DNA of 36,351 nt from Armatimonadota bacterium (lineage in GTDB: Bacteria > Armatimonadota > UBA5829 > DTLH01). Below, in pieces: positions 16,155 through 25,059 of this stretch. The stretch is taken from assembly GCA_029551395.1 (NCBI GenBank), contig JAKPFN010000032.1:1-36351 (forward strand), written 5' to 3'. The notes below the pieces were generated by a model. It saw nothing but the letters and a program-made list of their open reading frames with translations, searched no databases and was not told the origin of the DNA. The position numbers were made by a program, and so were the translations under genes. How positions within the stretch are numbered: position 1 is the stretch's first letter; each line of letters begins with the position of its first letter.

Positions 16155-16174
16155 GGAGCCGCATCTGCGGCCCC
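16155..16174 (-). terminator. Terminator of the secreted two-repeat protein gene
   Basis: On the minus strand a 9-bp stem with one mismatch (16174-16166 / 16163-16155) around the perfect GCCGCA/TGCGGC core, followed by TTTTCTT. It lies 27 nt after the stop codon. Confidence 0.75.
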
Positions 16175-16200
16175 TCAAAACTCCGTGTGTAAATTAGAAT

Positions 16201-17091
16201 CTATGGAATTTTTCCAAGCAGCCCTACTATTATATCTCCTGATGCCAGTTTACCGGAAGCCCTATATTCTCTCGATCCATCAAAAGGCACTGCCTCTATC
16301 TGGAAAAAGTCCGGAATGGCAAATACAGCGTCTGAATTCGTGCGGATGTTGTCTTCAACAGTCACTGTGACCTTAGCCTTACGGCCGTTTATCGCTCCCA
16401 AACCCTGCAGCACGGCTTTCCTGCCATCTACCCGCAGGAACTGGACCATTGGAACATCAATACACACGGAAGGTCTTAATGAGGAATTGGTAGACAACGG
16501 AGAATACTCGGCGTATTTGATGGTCCCCTGGCATCCGAGCGGATTTGTAGCTGCATGGAAGTCAAACCGCCCTATACCTCCGTAATGCAGTTTAATCAGG
16601 CCGTAACCTTTTGCAAAGGCACAGGATGTATTACCAAAAACTGTTATGTCGCCTTTGATAACCCCTCCCTGATGGTCATAGATTATCGTAAGCGGGCCGA
16701 GAGGTTTGGCAACTATGTGCAGATAGTCTCCAGCCAGGGAATCCAGAACCTCAAGCCTGATTTCGGCTTCCATCCTGTTCCAGTAGCCAATACCTGTTAC
16801 AACAGCGGTATTTCCTTTAATCTCCAACCATTTGACCTGTTTGCAGACAACTATATTGCCCCAGGCATTCGCTGTTGTATCCTCAATAAGAGAGAATCCG
16901 CCGATGAACTGGTTGCCGCATCTGGCAACATTGATGTCAAACGTGGCAGTGAGGCCGTCGTTACTCAGCCTAACAACTCCGTATCCTCGCACACCTGCAT
17001 CGGGAACTGCGATATCTACTACTTGAGCCGTAACTGGAGTCACCAAAAATACCAGAAACAGAAAGATGCTGCCTAATTTTCTGCTCAACAT
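16201..17091 (-). CDS. Secreted protein with two homologous beta-rich repeats
   Basis: A 296-residue exported protein of unknown function. The signal peptide has a hydrophobic core (LGSIFLFLVFLVTPVT) and cleaves near TAQ. The mature part is an internal duplication. Repeats of about 115-125 residues (about 34-150 and 160-288) each start with a GYGxxxL strand and continue through a FDxx(A/V) strand and a central cysteine. Each then has an AVxxGxG-type turn, a charged strand, and an IVA/IEA strand ending in GxxxGDI. The pattern resembles beta-barrel domains found in pairs in secreted or choice-of-anchor proteins, but I cannot name the family. I chose ATG 17091 over GTG 17097 because GGAG lies 8 nt before the ATG. 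Confidence 0.75.
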   Translation of the reverse strand: MLSRKLGSIFLFLVFLVTPVTAQVVDIAVPDAGVRGYGVVRLSNDGLTATFDINVARCGNQFIGGFSLIEDTTANAWGNIVVCKQVKWLEIKGNTAVVTGIGYWNRMEAEIRLEVLDSLAGDYLHIVAKPLGPLTIIYDHQGGVIKGDITVFGNTSCAFAKGYGLIKLHYGGIGRFDFHAATNPLGCQGTIKYAEYSPLSTNSSLRPSVCIDVPMVQFLRVDGRKAVLQGLGAINGRKAKVTVTVEDNIRTNSDAVFAIPDFFQIEAVPFDGSREYRASGKLASGDIIVGLLGKIP

Positions 17092-17120
17092 CCTCACCTC
17101 TCCTTATATTACTGTATTAA

Positions 17121-17153
17121 AGACGTGATAACATGCTCGACGTCTGTTGTCAA
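17121..17153 (-). promoter_or_regulatory. Promoter of the secreted two-repeat protein gene
   Basis: On the minus strand TTGACA (17153-17148), 17-nt spacer and extended-10 TGT-TATCAC (-10 at 17130-17125). A 6-bp dyad AGACGT/ACGTCT (17121-17126, 17140-17145) overlaps it and could be a weak operator. Confidence 0.65.
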
Positions 17154-17219
17154 CTGGTACAAATGCTAATTAATCATAAACACTGGTGCAAAGATACGGC
17201 TGCATGTAGAATAAAATAA

Positions 17220-17267
17220 GGCCATGCACTACAGGGGGTATTTATCGAAAAAGGACAGTGCATGGCC
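17220..17267 (-). terminator. Terminator of the NlpC/P60 gene with a long loop
   Basis: Perfect 11-bp stem GGCCATGCACT/AGTGCATGGCC (17220-17230, 17257-17267) with a 26-nt loop, followed on the minus strand by CTTATTTTATT. It lies just after the NlpC/P60 stop. Confidence 0.75.
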
Positions 17268-17290
17268 TCTGTTGAGGTGAATGCCGGGGA

Positions 17291-17998
17291 TCAATCCGTG
17301 TAGCGTCGTGCGCCTTCGTAACGTTTCGCGTAGTATGGTGAATCCAGCAAGTCCACAGTTACTCCACGTCGAGGATTGGCAGCATGGATAAACTTGCCAT
17401 CTCCGATGTACATGCCAACGTGTGTGAGCGGCCCTCTGGTATTGAAGAACACGAGGTCTCCCTCCTGTAAGTCTTTCTTGCTGACCGCTTTGCCCAAGCC
17501 ATACTGCATTTTGGCTGAGTGAGGGAGCTTGATCCCTCGTTTGGCATAAAGATATTGAGTGAAGCCTGAACAATCGAATCCGCCTCGTCCAGTTTCTCCC
17601 CAAATATAGCGCGCGCCGCGATGGGCTAATGCTTCTCGGGCAAGAGCGGCGCTGCGGCTGTTAGGAGGACTCTCTTTTTTGGCAGTTGCAGTAGTTGTTT
17701 TCTTTACAGGAGTTTTCTCGTTAACAGTTTTGGCAACTACAGGTGACTTTTTTTGAGATTCTTTGGGTATGCCAAGTTCCACTACCAGTTCAGGCAGTGG
17801 TTCTTCGGATTCATCGGAAGTATCAGCCGCGGTTGGGCTGACTGCGGACTTATCAATGGGTTCATTACCAGATTTAAGGTCAGAGGATATTTCCTCCTGA
17901 ATTTCCTTATCAACAGTCTGATCAGCGGTTGGTTCCGCCATCAGAGGACTCATACATGCGCATAAGAAAACCGCTGCTGCGGCAAGCGTCTTGATCAA
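17291..17998 (-). CDS. Secreted NlpC/P60 peptidoglycan endopeptidase
   Basis: A 235-residue cell-wall hydrolase. The signal peptide (MIKTLAAAAVFLCACMSPLMA) is followed by a roughly 90-residue Ser/Thr/Lys/Glu-rich linker and a C-terminal NlpC/P60 domain (about 115-235) with catalytic Cys143 in FDCSGF, His193 in THVGMYIG and the third polar residue at His205. This family cleaves the stem peptide (gamma-D-Glu to diamino acid). The gene sits downstream of a c-di-AMP riboswitch, a known partner of wall hydrolases. The start is uncertain. TTG 17998 has AGGAAGG 9 nt upstream and gives a clean signal peptide, so I prefer it. ATG 18058 would add 20 residues but has no ribosome site. Confidence 0.92.
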   Translation of the reverse strand: MIKTLAAAAVFLCACMSPLMAEPTADQTVDKEIQEEISSDLKSGNEPIDKSAVSPTAADTSDESEEPLPELVVELGIPKESQKKSPVVAKTVNEKTPVKKTTTATAKKESPPNSRSAALAREALAHRGARYIWGETGRGGFDCSGFTQYLYAKRGIKLPHSAKMQYGLGKAVSKKDLQEGDLVFFNTRGPLTHVGMYIGDGKFIHAANPRRGVTVDLLDSPYYAKRYEGARRYTD

Positions 17999-18114
17999 CA
18001 GAATAATCCTTCCTGGTCTGTTTTTCGCGACCGCTTGACGAGGGTTGGTGAGGCGCATGGAGAGAAGAACCAGCTCAAAAAGCAAGCACAGTTCAAAAAT
18101 ATCTCTTCACTACG

Positions 18115-18240
18115 CGCCTGCGGGGTTAGCTTACGGGCTAGGACCGGAAGAGCAGCCCCTCTCCACACTATACGATGAAGATTCGCCCAAGAAACCAACC
18201 AGGTTCCCCCGCTTCCTCCCACTGGAGGAATTCGGCGATC
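18115..18240 (-). ncRNA. c-di-AMP riboswitch (ydaO/yuaA type)
   Basis: The minus strand carries, in order and with normal spacing, the conserved blocks of the ydaO-yuaA class: GATCGCCGAA (P1 5' side), GGGGGAACC, GGGCGAATC, AGGGGCT, then AGCCCGTAAGCTAACCCCG and closing GGCG (P1 3' side). This class binds cyclic di-AMP and commonly controls wall hydrolases and osmolyte or K+ transporters, usually switching them off when the ligand is high. Here it precedes a NlpC/P60 gene. No clear T-tract terminator follows. AGGCGC at the P1 3' side (18120-18115) can instead pair with GCGCCT at 18056-18051, suggesting an alternative fold near the upstream ATG. Confidence 0.93.
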
Positions 18241-18251
18241 AGTTGTTATCC

Positions 18252-18282
18252 ATATCTGGCACATATCTGTTGTGCCAGATAT
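18252..18282. promoter_or_regulatory. Perfect 12-bp inverted repeat upstream of the riboswitch
   Basis: ATATCTGGCACA (18252-18263), 7-nt spacer and TGTGCCAGATAT (18271-18282). It sits between the predicted +1 (about 18286) and the aptamer (18240). It may be a repressor operator or a 5' hairpin on the leader. Confidence 0.7.
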
Positions 18283-18292
18283 TGTTGAGCAT

Positions 18293-18321
18293 ATCCTAAC
18301 AGACTGTGCAATATTTGTCAA
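18293..18321 (-). promoter_or_regulatory. Promoter of the riboswitch-NlpC/P60 transcript
   Basis: On the minus strand a consensus TTGACA (18321-18316), 17-nt spacer and TAGGAT (18298-18293). The expected +1 near 18286 gives a leader of roughly 290 nt containing the inverted repeat and aptamer. Confidence 0.75.
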
Positions 18322-18592
18322 CCTATTAACTTTAATTTAGTAAGCTGGCTGAGGAGCATAAAGAGCAAAGAGAAAAGTGCATTCAGATTCAGGTTAAAAA
18401 TTTTATTTTTCTGCAGCATGTCAGCGGAAAAACCCGCCGAATTACATAATTACAGACCATAATGAGAATATACAGAGAGTAAACTTAAGACCAATTGCAG
18501 GAACAACCTTATTCGGATAGCAGTCAGACAACATGTCTGCCTGTATAACGGATTGGCTTCGCGTGATATAGTTCGAGAGGAGTATTTGCAGT
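18322..18592. other. Gap between the divergent NlpC/P60 and C25 peptidase genes
   Basis: No gene seen. It contains an AT-rich stretch, a small dyad CAGACA/TGTCTG (18525-18530, 18534-18539) and a -10-like TGTATAAC (18542-18549) without a good -35. GAGGAG (18577-18582) is the ribosome site for the C25 gene. Confidence 0.4.
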
Positions 18593-21500
18593 ATGTCACT
18601 TCGCATTAAAATGGCTTTAGTCATCATCGTAGTTCTGTTACTTACCTCATGTTCCTGGGGCGCTGAGGTTGTCGTCCCCTTCGAAACTGGAACCGCACAG
18701 ATAAACGATACCGGAGACGGCCAGGTTTCTCTTGAAATTCCAGGTTACAGCACATTTGCTACTCCTGGCGATCCGGCGCTTCCTTACATAGAACGGTTTG
18801 TGCTTCTGCCTTCAAACACCGATCTTGACACACTCAGCATAGAAATACGCAGCGCAGTTGAGGAAGCAATCTCGGGACAGTTTTCTGTTATTCCAACACC
18901 TCCGATAACCACATCCGTAGATGGCCGAGTAATACAAGACTGGGGCAACCAGCCGATCATCGACGGTAAAAACCCATTAATCTATGAATCAGACCAGTTT
19001 TATCCCGCCAATTATGCAACGGCAGGATATGAGAGCCGGCTTGGACCTTACCTTATGGTACCTGTAAGGTTCTGGCCGTATAGATATAATCCTGTTACTG
19101 GTGAGTTAGTCCGACTGGTAAAAGGTGAAGTGGCTCTTGTTTTTGAGATGACTCAGATCAGTCTCATGCCTGCGCCTGCAAGTCCCTGGTTGACCGAAAA
19201 GCTTGAAACGCTTGTGGTAAATCCTGAGCTGGTCAGTGAATCGTATCCTCAAGCAGCAGCTCCTGCATCAGCCGCTCCTCTTGCGATTATTACGACATCC
19301 AACATCATAAGCAAGAGCACCAAACTTGCATCGTTCATAGCACATAAAACAAACATGGGGTTCGATGTTACGCTCGTAACTGAGAGCCAGTGGGGCGGAG
19401 GCATTGGGAATGCAGCCGCAGAGAATATCCGTACCTGGTTAAAGGCTAATTATGCAACAAAGGCCCGGTATGCAATCTTAATAGGCAACCCACACCCCGA
19501 CAATGGGGATGTTCCGATGAAAATGCTGTGGCCCCGCTACAATGCCGATGATTATAGAGAAGCCCCATCGGATTATTACTATGCAGACCTGACAGGCAAC
19601 TGGGACCTGGATGGTGACGGTATTTATGGTGAACAACCAGACGATTTCGGTACTGGTGGTATTGACAGGGTTCCCGAAGTCATCATCGGGCGAATCCCTC
19701 ATTACGGCAATACTGCAGATCTGGACAAGATTCTGCAGAAGATAATCAACTATGAAACATCGACCACAGTGGGCACCTGGGCGCAGAGAATGTTGATTCC
19801 GCTTGAGCCGCTCGATGCGAATACTCCATTGTGGCAATTAGGAGAATTGATCAGAACTGATGTCGCAATTCCTTCCGCCTTAAACTACTACCGTATATAT
19901 GAGGAAAACTATGGTGTTGTACCAGCTCCAGAAAAGACTCCCTGCAACGAAACCAACGTTCGCAACGAATGGAAAAATGGCTATGCATTCGTCTTTTGGG
20001 GCACTCATGGATGGCCGCAGGGCGGCGCTGACATATTTACAACTGGAAGCTGTCCTTCTCTTGATGACACCAAGCCTGCCTATACATTCCAGGGGTCATG
20101 TCTGACAGCGTATCCTGAGGCAAGCGATAACCTGGCCTACAGCCTGCTTAAAAATGGCGGTATTGGAACAAACGGCGCAACCAGGGTCTCCTGGTACTAT
20201 CCAGGTCAGACCGATTACTCCAACACTGACAGCGTCGCAGGTATGACTTACCAGTATGCAAAACAAATAGCAAAACTCCGAAAGCGGAGCGGTGATGCTC
20301 TTTATGACTCAAAACTTGCGGTTTACATGGGCATCTACCCGAACCATATAGTCTTTAACCTGTATGGAGACCCAACAATAGTGCCGCAGTGGCCGTCTAC
20401 GTTCAATATCGAGACTACCTCTCTTCCATACGGAAAGGTTGGGCAGCCTTATTCAGTCAATCTGCAGGCTTCCGGCGGTAAATTGCCGTATATTTGGTCT
20501 GTAGTAGATGGATCACTGCCAGGTGGACTCACTCTAAATTCCAATGGAACGATAAGCGGCACTCCTCAGACTTCCGGTTTCTACACGGTGACTATCAGAG
20601 CATCGGGAGCGGATGGAGCATGGCAGACCAGGGAATATACCTTTGGAATCAAGATGGCCGCGCACTACTTTGGTTTGGATACCGACCCAGGTTGGACCTG
20701 CCAAGGTGATTGGGCATTCGGTAAGCCTGCTGGCGGCGGATCTAATAATCATGATCCGATCTCAGGATACACTGGAGCCGCAGTGTATGGTTATAATCTG
20801 GCAGGTGATTATCCCAATAAACTCTCTCAAACACAGTATTTGACTACCAAAGCCATCGACTGCAGCAGCCTGACCGGTTCCAAGCTGGTCTTCAAGCGCT
20901 GGCTGGGTGTTGATATCTATGATGGCGCAATGATCGACATTTCCAACAATGGGATTTACTGGACAACAATCTGGGGAAATACTTCCGTTATTTCCGATAG
21001 CTCCTGGACTGAGCAAGCGATAGATATTTCATCCTATGCAGATGGTCAACCGACAATTTACCTGCGTTGGGGAATGGGACCTACTAACTCCAGTGTAACT
21101 TATCCTGGGTGGAATATAGACGATATTGAGATTGAAGCGGTATTGTCCAAACCGATTATCAAACATACGCCAATTGGAACCACAGATGCAACTACAGGTT
21201 ACTACTATATAACATGTGATATTATCTGCACCAGCAGTCTACTGCCCAGCAATCCTGTGCTGTATTGGAAGACAACAGATGGTTACACACAAGTGGTTAT
21301 GAGTTCCATTGGCGGTAAATCATACCGTGGAGCGATTCCTGCACAGCCACTCGGAACAGTGATTAACTATTACATAACTGCTGCTGATCCAGGCGGAACA
21401 GCTTATTCTCCAGCTACTGCACCTACAGACACCTATGAGCTGCGCGTAGAACCAGACCAGTATCCTCCGGTCATCGTGCATACGCCGCTGCCTAATACCA

Positions 21501-22906
21501 AAAACACCACAGGACCTTACCAGGTAAAAGCGGAAGTCACCGATAACAAAGGGATTAGTTCTGTAGTGCTCTACTGGTCAAAGAATGGAGGCTCTCCATC
21601 AGGCCTGTTGATGTCAAAGACAGGTGATCCTGAAAAACCGAATGAGTATGTTGCAACAATCTCCGGACCTGCAGTTGCTGGTGATTGGTTTACATATAAA
21701 ATTGTTGCAATTGATTCGTCTACAGCCAGACTTCAGACTACCAGTCCGGCTAACGGTTGGCATATGTTCAATATAATCCCAGGACCAAGCAGGATTTATT
21801 CGTTCCCGTTGGACAGCGATCCGGGATGGACATGTGAAGGAAGCTGGGCCTTTGGACGGCCTACCGGTGGCGGATCGAACGGCAGCGACCCTACCGCTGG
21901 CACTACCAACCTTTATGTGTACGGTTACAATCTGAACGGTAACTACACAAACAATATGAGCACGACGAGGTATCTCACTACTACACCTATAGACTGCAGC
22001 AATGTATTTAATACTGAACTGAAATTCTATAAGTGGTTGGGAGTGGAAAGCTCTGAAAGAGATCATGCAAACGTCCAGGCTTCATCAGGAGATGGTTCAT
22101 GGACTGAACTATGGAGTAACCCTCCTACGAGTTTTTGCGATAATTACTGGTCTCAGATGGGCTTTAACATCTCCGGTATTGCTGATGGCAAGCCAAATGT
22201 ATATATTCGATGGGGAATAGGGCCTACTAACTCTTCCAGAACCTATCCCGGCTGGAATATAGACGATGTCGAGATATGGGGTAATCTGTATAACCCAGTG
22301 CCTGATATCTTATCGCTAAAAACAATGGCTGATGGAAGCAGCGTTACCATTCAATCTGGAAAAGTCAGCGCCGTATATCCGGGGTACTTCTACATCCAGG
22401 AGAATGGATCGTATAAAGGCCTGAGAGTTGCATGGCCTGAAGCGGTTACAGAAGGCGCTCAGGTGACTGTCAGAGGAATACTCAGGACAAGAAATGGCGA
22501 ACGAGAGCTTGTAGGAGCTATTGTTACTCAGGGAACCATCGGAAACCCTGTTAAGCCAGTCGGTATGAATCTGAAATCTCTTGGAGGCACTGATTACGCA
22601 ACGCCTCCTATGGGACAAAGAGCTGTAGCAGGCGGAATCGGGCTTAACAACATCGGAACGCTCATCAAGACAGCCGGAAAGGTAACACAGATCGGTACTG
22701 ATTACTTCTACATCGACGATGGCTCGAACATCTGGGACGGAACGTATACTTCGGGAGTCAAGAACATCGGTGTAAGAATCAATTGGCCTGGTACTGGTTT
22801 CAGTAAAGGCCAGTTTGTCACCATCACCGGCGTCAGTTCCGGGTTTATCAACGGAACTAACTTCATCAGATGCATTCTCCCCAGGAGGGCGTCTGATATA
22901 CAGTAG
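18593..22906 (+). CDS. Gingipain-like (C25) cysteine peptidase, large multi-domain surface protein
   Basis: A 1437-residue exported protein. The N-terminus has a signal with a lipobox-like LLTSC (Cys20); cleavage after SWGA is an alternative. A propeptide-like region (to about 225) precedes a C25 catalytic domain (about 228-598) with His472 in WGTHG, Cys503 in QGSCLT, a DLDGDG calcium-type loop (338-343) and the closing NLYGDPT. Then come a putative-Ig (He_PIG-like) domain (605-682), jelly-roll-like domain 1 (689-844), two Ig-like repeats (845-1065), jelly-roll-like domain 2 (1067-1227), which closely resembles the first, and a C-terminal pair of beta modules (1232-1436) also found in the zincin at 10453. 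There is no obvious type IX sorting domain. GAGGAG 10 nt upstream supports the ATG. Confidence 0.9.
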   Translation: MSLRIKMALVIIVVLLLTSCSWGAEVVVPFETGTAQINDTGDGQVSLEIPGYSTFATPGDPALPYIERFVLLPSNTDLDTLSIEIRSAVEEAISGQFSVIPTPPITTSVDGRVIQDWGNQPIIDGKNPLIYESDQFYPANYATAGYESRLGPYLMVPVRFWPYRYNPVTGELVRLVKGEVALVFEMTQISLMPAPASPWLTEKLETLVVNPELVSESYPQAAAPASAAPLAIITTSNIISKSTKLASFIAHKTNMGFDVTLVTESQWGGGIGNAAAENIRTWLKANYATKARYAILIGNPHPDNGDVPMKMLWPRYNADDYREAPSDYYYADLTGNWDLDGDGIYGEQPDDFGTGGIDRVPEVIIGRIPHYGNTADLDKILQKIINYETSTTVGTWAQRMLIPLEPLDANTPLWQLGELIRTDVAIPSALNYYRIYEENYGVVPAPEKTPCNETNVRNEWKNGYAFVFWGTHGWPQGGADIFTTGSCPSLDDTKPAYTFQGSCLTAYPEASDNLAYSLLKNGGIGTNGATRVSWYYPGQTDYSNTDSVAGMTYQYAKQIAKLRKRSGDALYDSKLAVYMGIYPNHIVFNLYGDPTIVPQWPSTFNIETTSLPYGKVGQPYSVNLQASGGKLPYIWSVVDGSLPGGLTLNSNGTISGTPQTSGFYTVTIRASGADGAWQTREYTFGIKMAAHYFGLDTDPGWTCQGDWAFGKPAGGGSNNHDPISGYTGAAVYGYNLAGDYPNKLSQTQYLTTKAIDCSSLTGSKLVFKRWLGVDIYDGAMIDISNNGIYWTTIWGNTSVISDSSWTEQAIDISSYADGQPTIYLRWGMGPTNSSVTYPGWNIDDIEIEAVLSKPIIKHTPIGTTDATTGYYYITCDIICTSSLLPSNPVLYWKTTDGYTQVVMSSIGGKSYRGAIPAQPLGTVINYYITAADPGGTAYSPATAPTDTYELRVEPDQYPPVIVHTPLPNTKNTTGPYQVKAEVTDNKGISSVVLYWSKNGGSPSGLLMSKTGDPEKPNEYVATISGPAVAGDWFTYKIVAIDSSTARLQTTSPANGWHMFNIIPGPSRIYSFPLDSDPGWTCEGSWAFGRPTGGGSNGSDPTAGTTNLYVYGYNLNGNYTNNMSTTRYLTTTPIDCSNVFNTELKFYKWLGVESSERDHANVQASSGDGSWTELWSNPPTSFCDNYWSQMGFNISGIADGKPNVYIRWGIGPTNSSRTYPGWNIDDVEIWGNLYNPVPDILSLKTMADGSSVTIQSGKVSAVYPGYFYIQENGSYKGLRVAWPEAVTEGAQVTVRGILRTRNGERELVGAIVTQGTIGNPVKPVGMNLKSLGGTDYATPPMGQRAVAGGIGLNNIGTLIKTAGKVTQIGTDYFYIDDGSNIWDGTYTSGVKNIGVRINWPGTGFSKGQFVTITGVSSGFINGTNFIRCILPRRASDIQ

Positions 22907-22938
22907 ATAACAGATAAATAACATCAAATAACCTACAC

Positions 22939-22985
22939 AGGCCGCTCGGATAACTGATTACCGAGCGGCCTGATTTGTTTTTATT
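22939..22985 (+). terminator. Intrinsic terminator of the C25 peptidase gene
   Basis: Perfect 11-bp stem AGGCCGCTCGG/CCGAGCGGCCT (22939-22949, 22961-22971), 11-nt loop, followed by GATTTGTTTTT. It lies 32 nt after the stop codon. Confidence 0.9.
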
Positions 22986-23048
22986 AGAGGAATTAGATGA
23001 TGGAAAGAACTTGCAGCCTTATTGATGTAGTAATTGCAGCATTAGGAA

Positions 23049-24989
23049 TCAACAATGGTTATAAAATTCAACCACATCTTCCATTTTCATTGTTCCTTTG
23101 CATTTGGGAAGGTAGCGGAGGAATTCTTTGCCGTAGAACTTCTTGATTAAGCGGGAGTCGAGTATTGCCACAACACCTCGATCGGTCTTTGTGCGGATTA
23201 ACCTGCCGAATCCTTGTTTTAGCCTTATCTGAGCCTGGGGCATGGCGTATTCCCTGAACCAATCGCCGCCTGAGCTGGTAATGGCATCGCACCGGGCGCG
23301 GTTGATGGGGCTGTCCGGCACTGCAAACGGTAGCTTATCGATAACAACAAGCGAAAGCTTCTCCCCACGCACATCGACTCCTTCCCAGAAGCTGTGCACA
23401 CCCATAAGGCAGGCGTCGTCGGACTTGCGGAACTCCTCCAGTAGCTTGTCATTGGACTTTTCACCTTGTTTGAGGAGTTTATACGGCAGCCGGCCTTTCA
23501 GATTGTCATAAACCGCGTTCAGCATTCGGTAAGAAGTGAAAAGCAGGAATGCGCGGCCTCCGGAAGCTGTTACCAACTGCTCTATACGCTTTGAAACGGC
23601 CTCAGCGTATGTCCATTTTTCTGAAGGGAAGTCCAAGTCCTTAGGAACATACAAAAGCGACTGCTCTTTGTAGTTGAACGGAGAGCCAAGCACCATCTGA
23701 ATAGCATCCTCTGGCACTCCAAGCCTGGAACGGATGTAGTTGAACCCTCCTGAGTTCGCAAGCGTGGCTGAAGTGAGAATTACGCTGTCTTTCCGGCACC
23801 AGAGCGAGCCTTCAAGTGCTGAAGAGACATCTACAGGAGTCAGATGAAGACAGCAGCTTACGAACTTGCCTCCGTTGGGCTTATCGCACCACTTGAAATA
23901 GTTATCATGCTCTCTGAAGAACAGGCTGTGAAGCTCGTCTTTCATCCTTCCGAGCATCCTTCGAAAGCTCTCTATGCGGTGTTTGAGGTCTTCGTCTTCC
24001 TCAACATCCTGGTCTGCCAGTTGGCGGTTCAATCCGTCGATAAGCGACATCAACTCCGTAGCGGCTTCTTCAAGATTGTTTGTCTGACGTTCCTGGAACG
24101 CATCCTGAAAGAAGAATTCCGAGCGAGGGACATCCTGAAAGAGCGCGAACAGCCGCTTGTTGGCGTCCTCAATCATATCCAGTTCGGTTGCAGTCACGGC
24201 AATGTCTCTGCGCTTCTTTATCCTGTTAAGGATATTTTGCACCCGATAATTGGAGAACTCTATCCCGAAGACCTTGCTTGCCACGTCCTCGAGGTGATGT
24301 GCTTCGTCGAAGATGACCGCGCCATACTCAGGCAGGATGGAGTTATTAGGGTCCATAAGCCTGATTCCAAGGTCGCTGAAGAAGAGCGAATGGTTCACGA
24401 CTATCAAATCAGCCTCAGCCGCGCGTTTCCTCATCCCGTAGTAGTGGCATTTTTCAAAATGGCAGCACTGCTGATGACGGCAGGTATCCTGGTTGGAGCA
24501 GATTTCATTCCAGTTTGGAAATGCGAAGTCCAGTTCTGAGACATCACCCGTTTGAGTCTCTTCAGCCCACTTCAAGATTCGCTCGAAGAGCGGGTCGCCT
24601 GCCATTGTCACATCGCCCCGCGCCTGGTCCAATTCCCACAGGCAAAGGTAATTGCCTCTGCCCTTTACCAACACGGATTTGAAAGGGGTATCCGGCATTG
24701 CTGACTGCATAAGGGGGATGTCTTTTTTTATCAGCTGTTCCTGCAGGTTTATGGTGTGAGTCGAGATAATTACAGGTTTGCCTTGAAGGCTGTGGATGAT
24801 AGCCGGTGTAAGGTATGCGACTGTCTTTCCGACGCCTGTTCCTGCTTCTATGAGGCAGTGTCGGTATAATTCCATCGCTTCCGCGACTGCTGCAGCCATT
24901 TGAAGCTGTTCCGGCCTGTGCTCATAACCTTCACAGCACCTGGCAAACGCTCCGCCTTCTCCAATTATCTCTTCAACCCAGCTATTCAC
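23049..24989 (-). CDS. dinG: DinG/XPD-family ATP-dependent DNA helicase
   Basis: A 646-residue superfamily 2 helicase. It has Walker A EAGTGVGKT (48-56), motif Ia STHTINLQ, the DEAH box (228-231) and C-terminal motifs including SFWEGVDVRGEKL and the Q-x-x-GRLIR arginine finger. Cysteines 116, 170, 175/176 and 181 lie between motifs Ia and II, where XPD and E. coli DinG bind a 4Fe-4S cluster, so an iron-sulfur enzyme is likely. The family unwinds DNA 5' to 3' and resolves R-loops or repair intermediates. The start is GTG 24989. A TAGAAT box ends 6 nt upstream and no Shine-Dalgarno exists, implying a leaderless mRNA. It could also be labelled YoaA-like; the two are close homologues. Confidence 0.92.
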   Translation of the reverse strand: MNSWVEEIIGEGGAFARCCEGYEHRPEQLQMAAAVAEAMELYRHCLIEAGTGVGKTVAYLTPAIIHSLQGKPVIISTHTINLQEQLIKKDIPLMQSAMPDTPFKSVLVKGRGNYLCLWELDQARGDVTMAGDPLFERILKWAEETQTGDVSELDFAFPNWNEICSNQDTCRHQQCCHFEKCHYYGMRKRAAEADLIVVNHSLFFSDLGIRLMDPNNSILPEYGAVIFDEAHHLEDVASKVFGIEFSNYRVQNILNRIKKRRDIAVTATELDMIEDANKRLFALFQDVPRSEFFFQDAFQERQTNNLEEAATELMSLIDGLNRQLADQDVEEDEDLKHRIESFRRMLGRMKDELHSLFFREHDNYFKWCDKPNGGKFVSCCLHLTPVDVSSALEGSLWCRKDSVILTSATLANSGGFNYIRSRLGVPEDAIQMVLGSPFNYKEQSLLYVPKDLDFPSEKWTYAEAVSKRIEQLVTASGGRAFLLFTSYRMLNAVYDNLKGRLPYKLLKQGEKSNDKLLEEFRKSDDACLMGVHSFWEGVDVRGEKLSLVVIDKLPFAVPDSPINRARCDAITSSGGDWFREYAMPQAQIRLKQGFGRLIRTKTDRGVVAILDSRLIKKFYGKEFLRYLPKCKGTMKMEDVVEFYNHC

Positions 24990-24995
24990 TCACGA

Positions 24996-25025
24996 ATTCT
25001 AGCCGAAGTAAGGCAGTTTGGGCAA
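24996..25025 (-). promoter_or_regulatory. DinG-type helicase promoter, leaderless geometry
   Basis: On the minus strand TTGCCC (25025-25020), 18-nt spacer and TAGAAT (25001-24996). Six nt separate the -10 from the GTG start at 24989, the expected +1. Confidence 0.65.
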
Positions 25026-25059
25026 GAGGAAAAGCAAGAGACGCAAGTACAGAACCTAT

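Noticed and set aside
17092-17097. GTG start for the two-repeat secreted protein
   Set aside because: The ribosome site is too close to GTG 17097 and well placed for ATG 17091.
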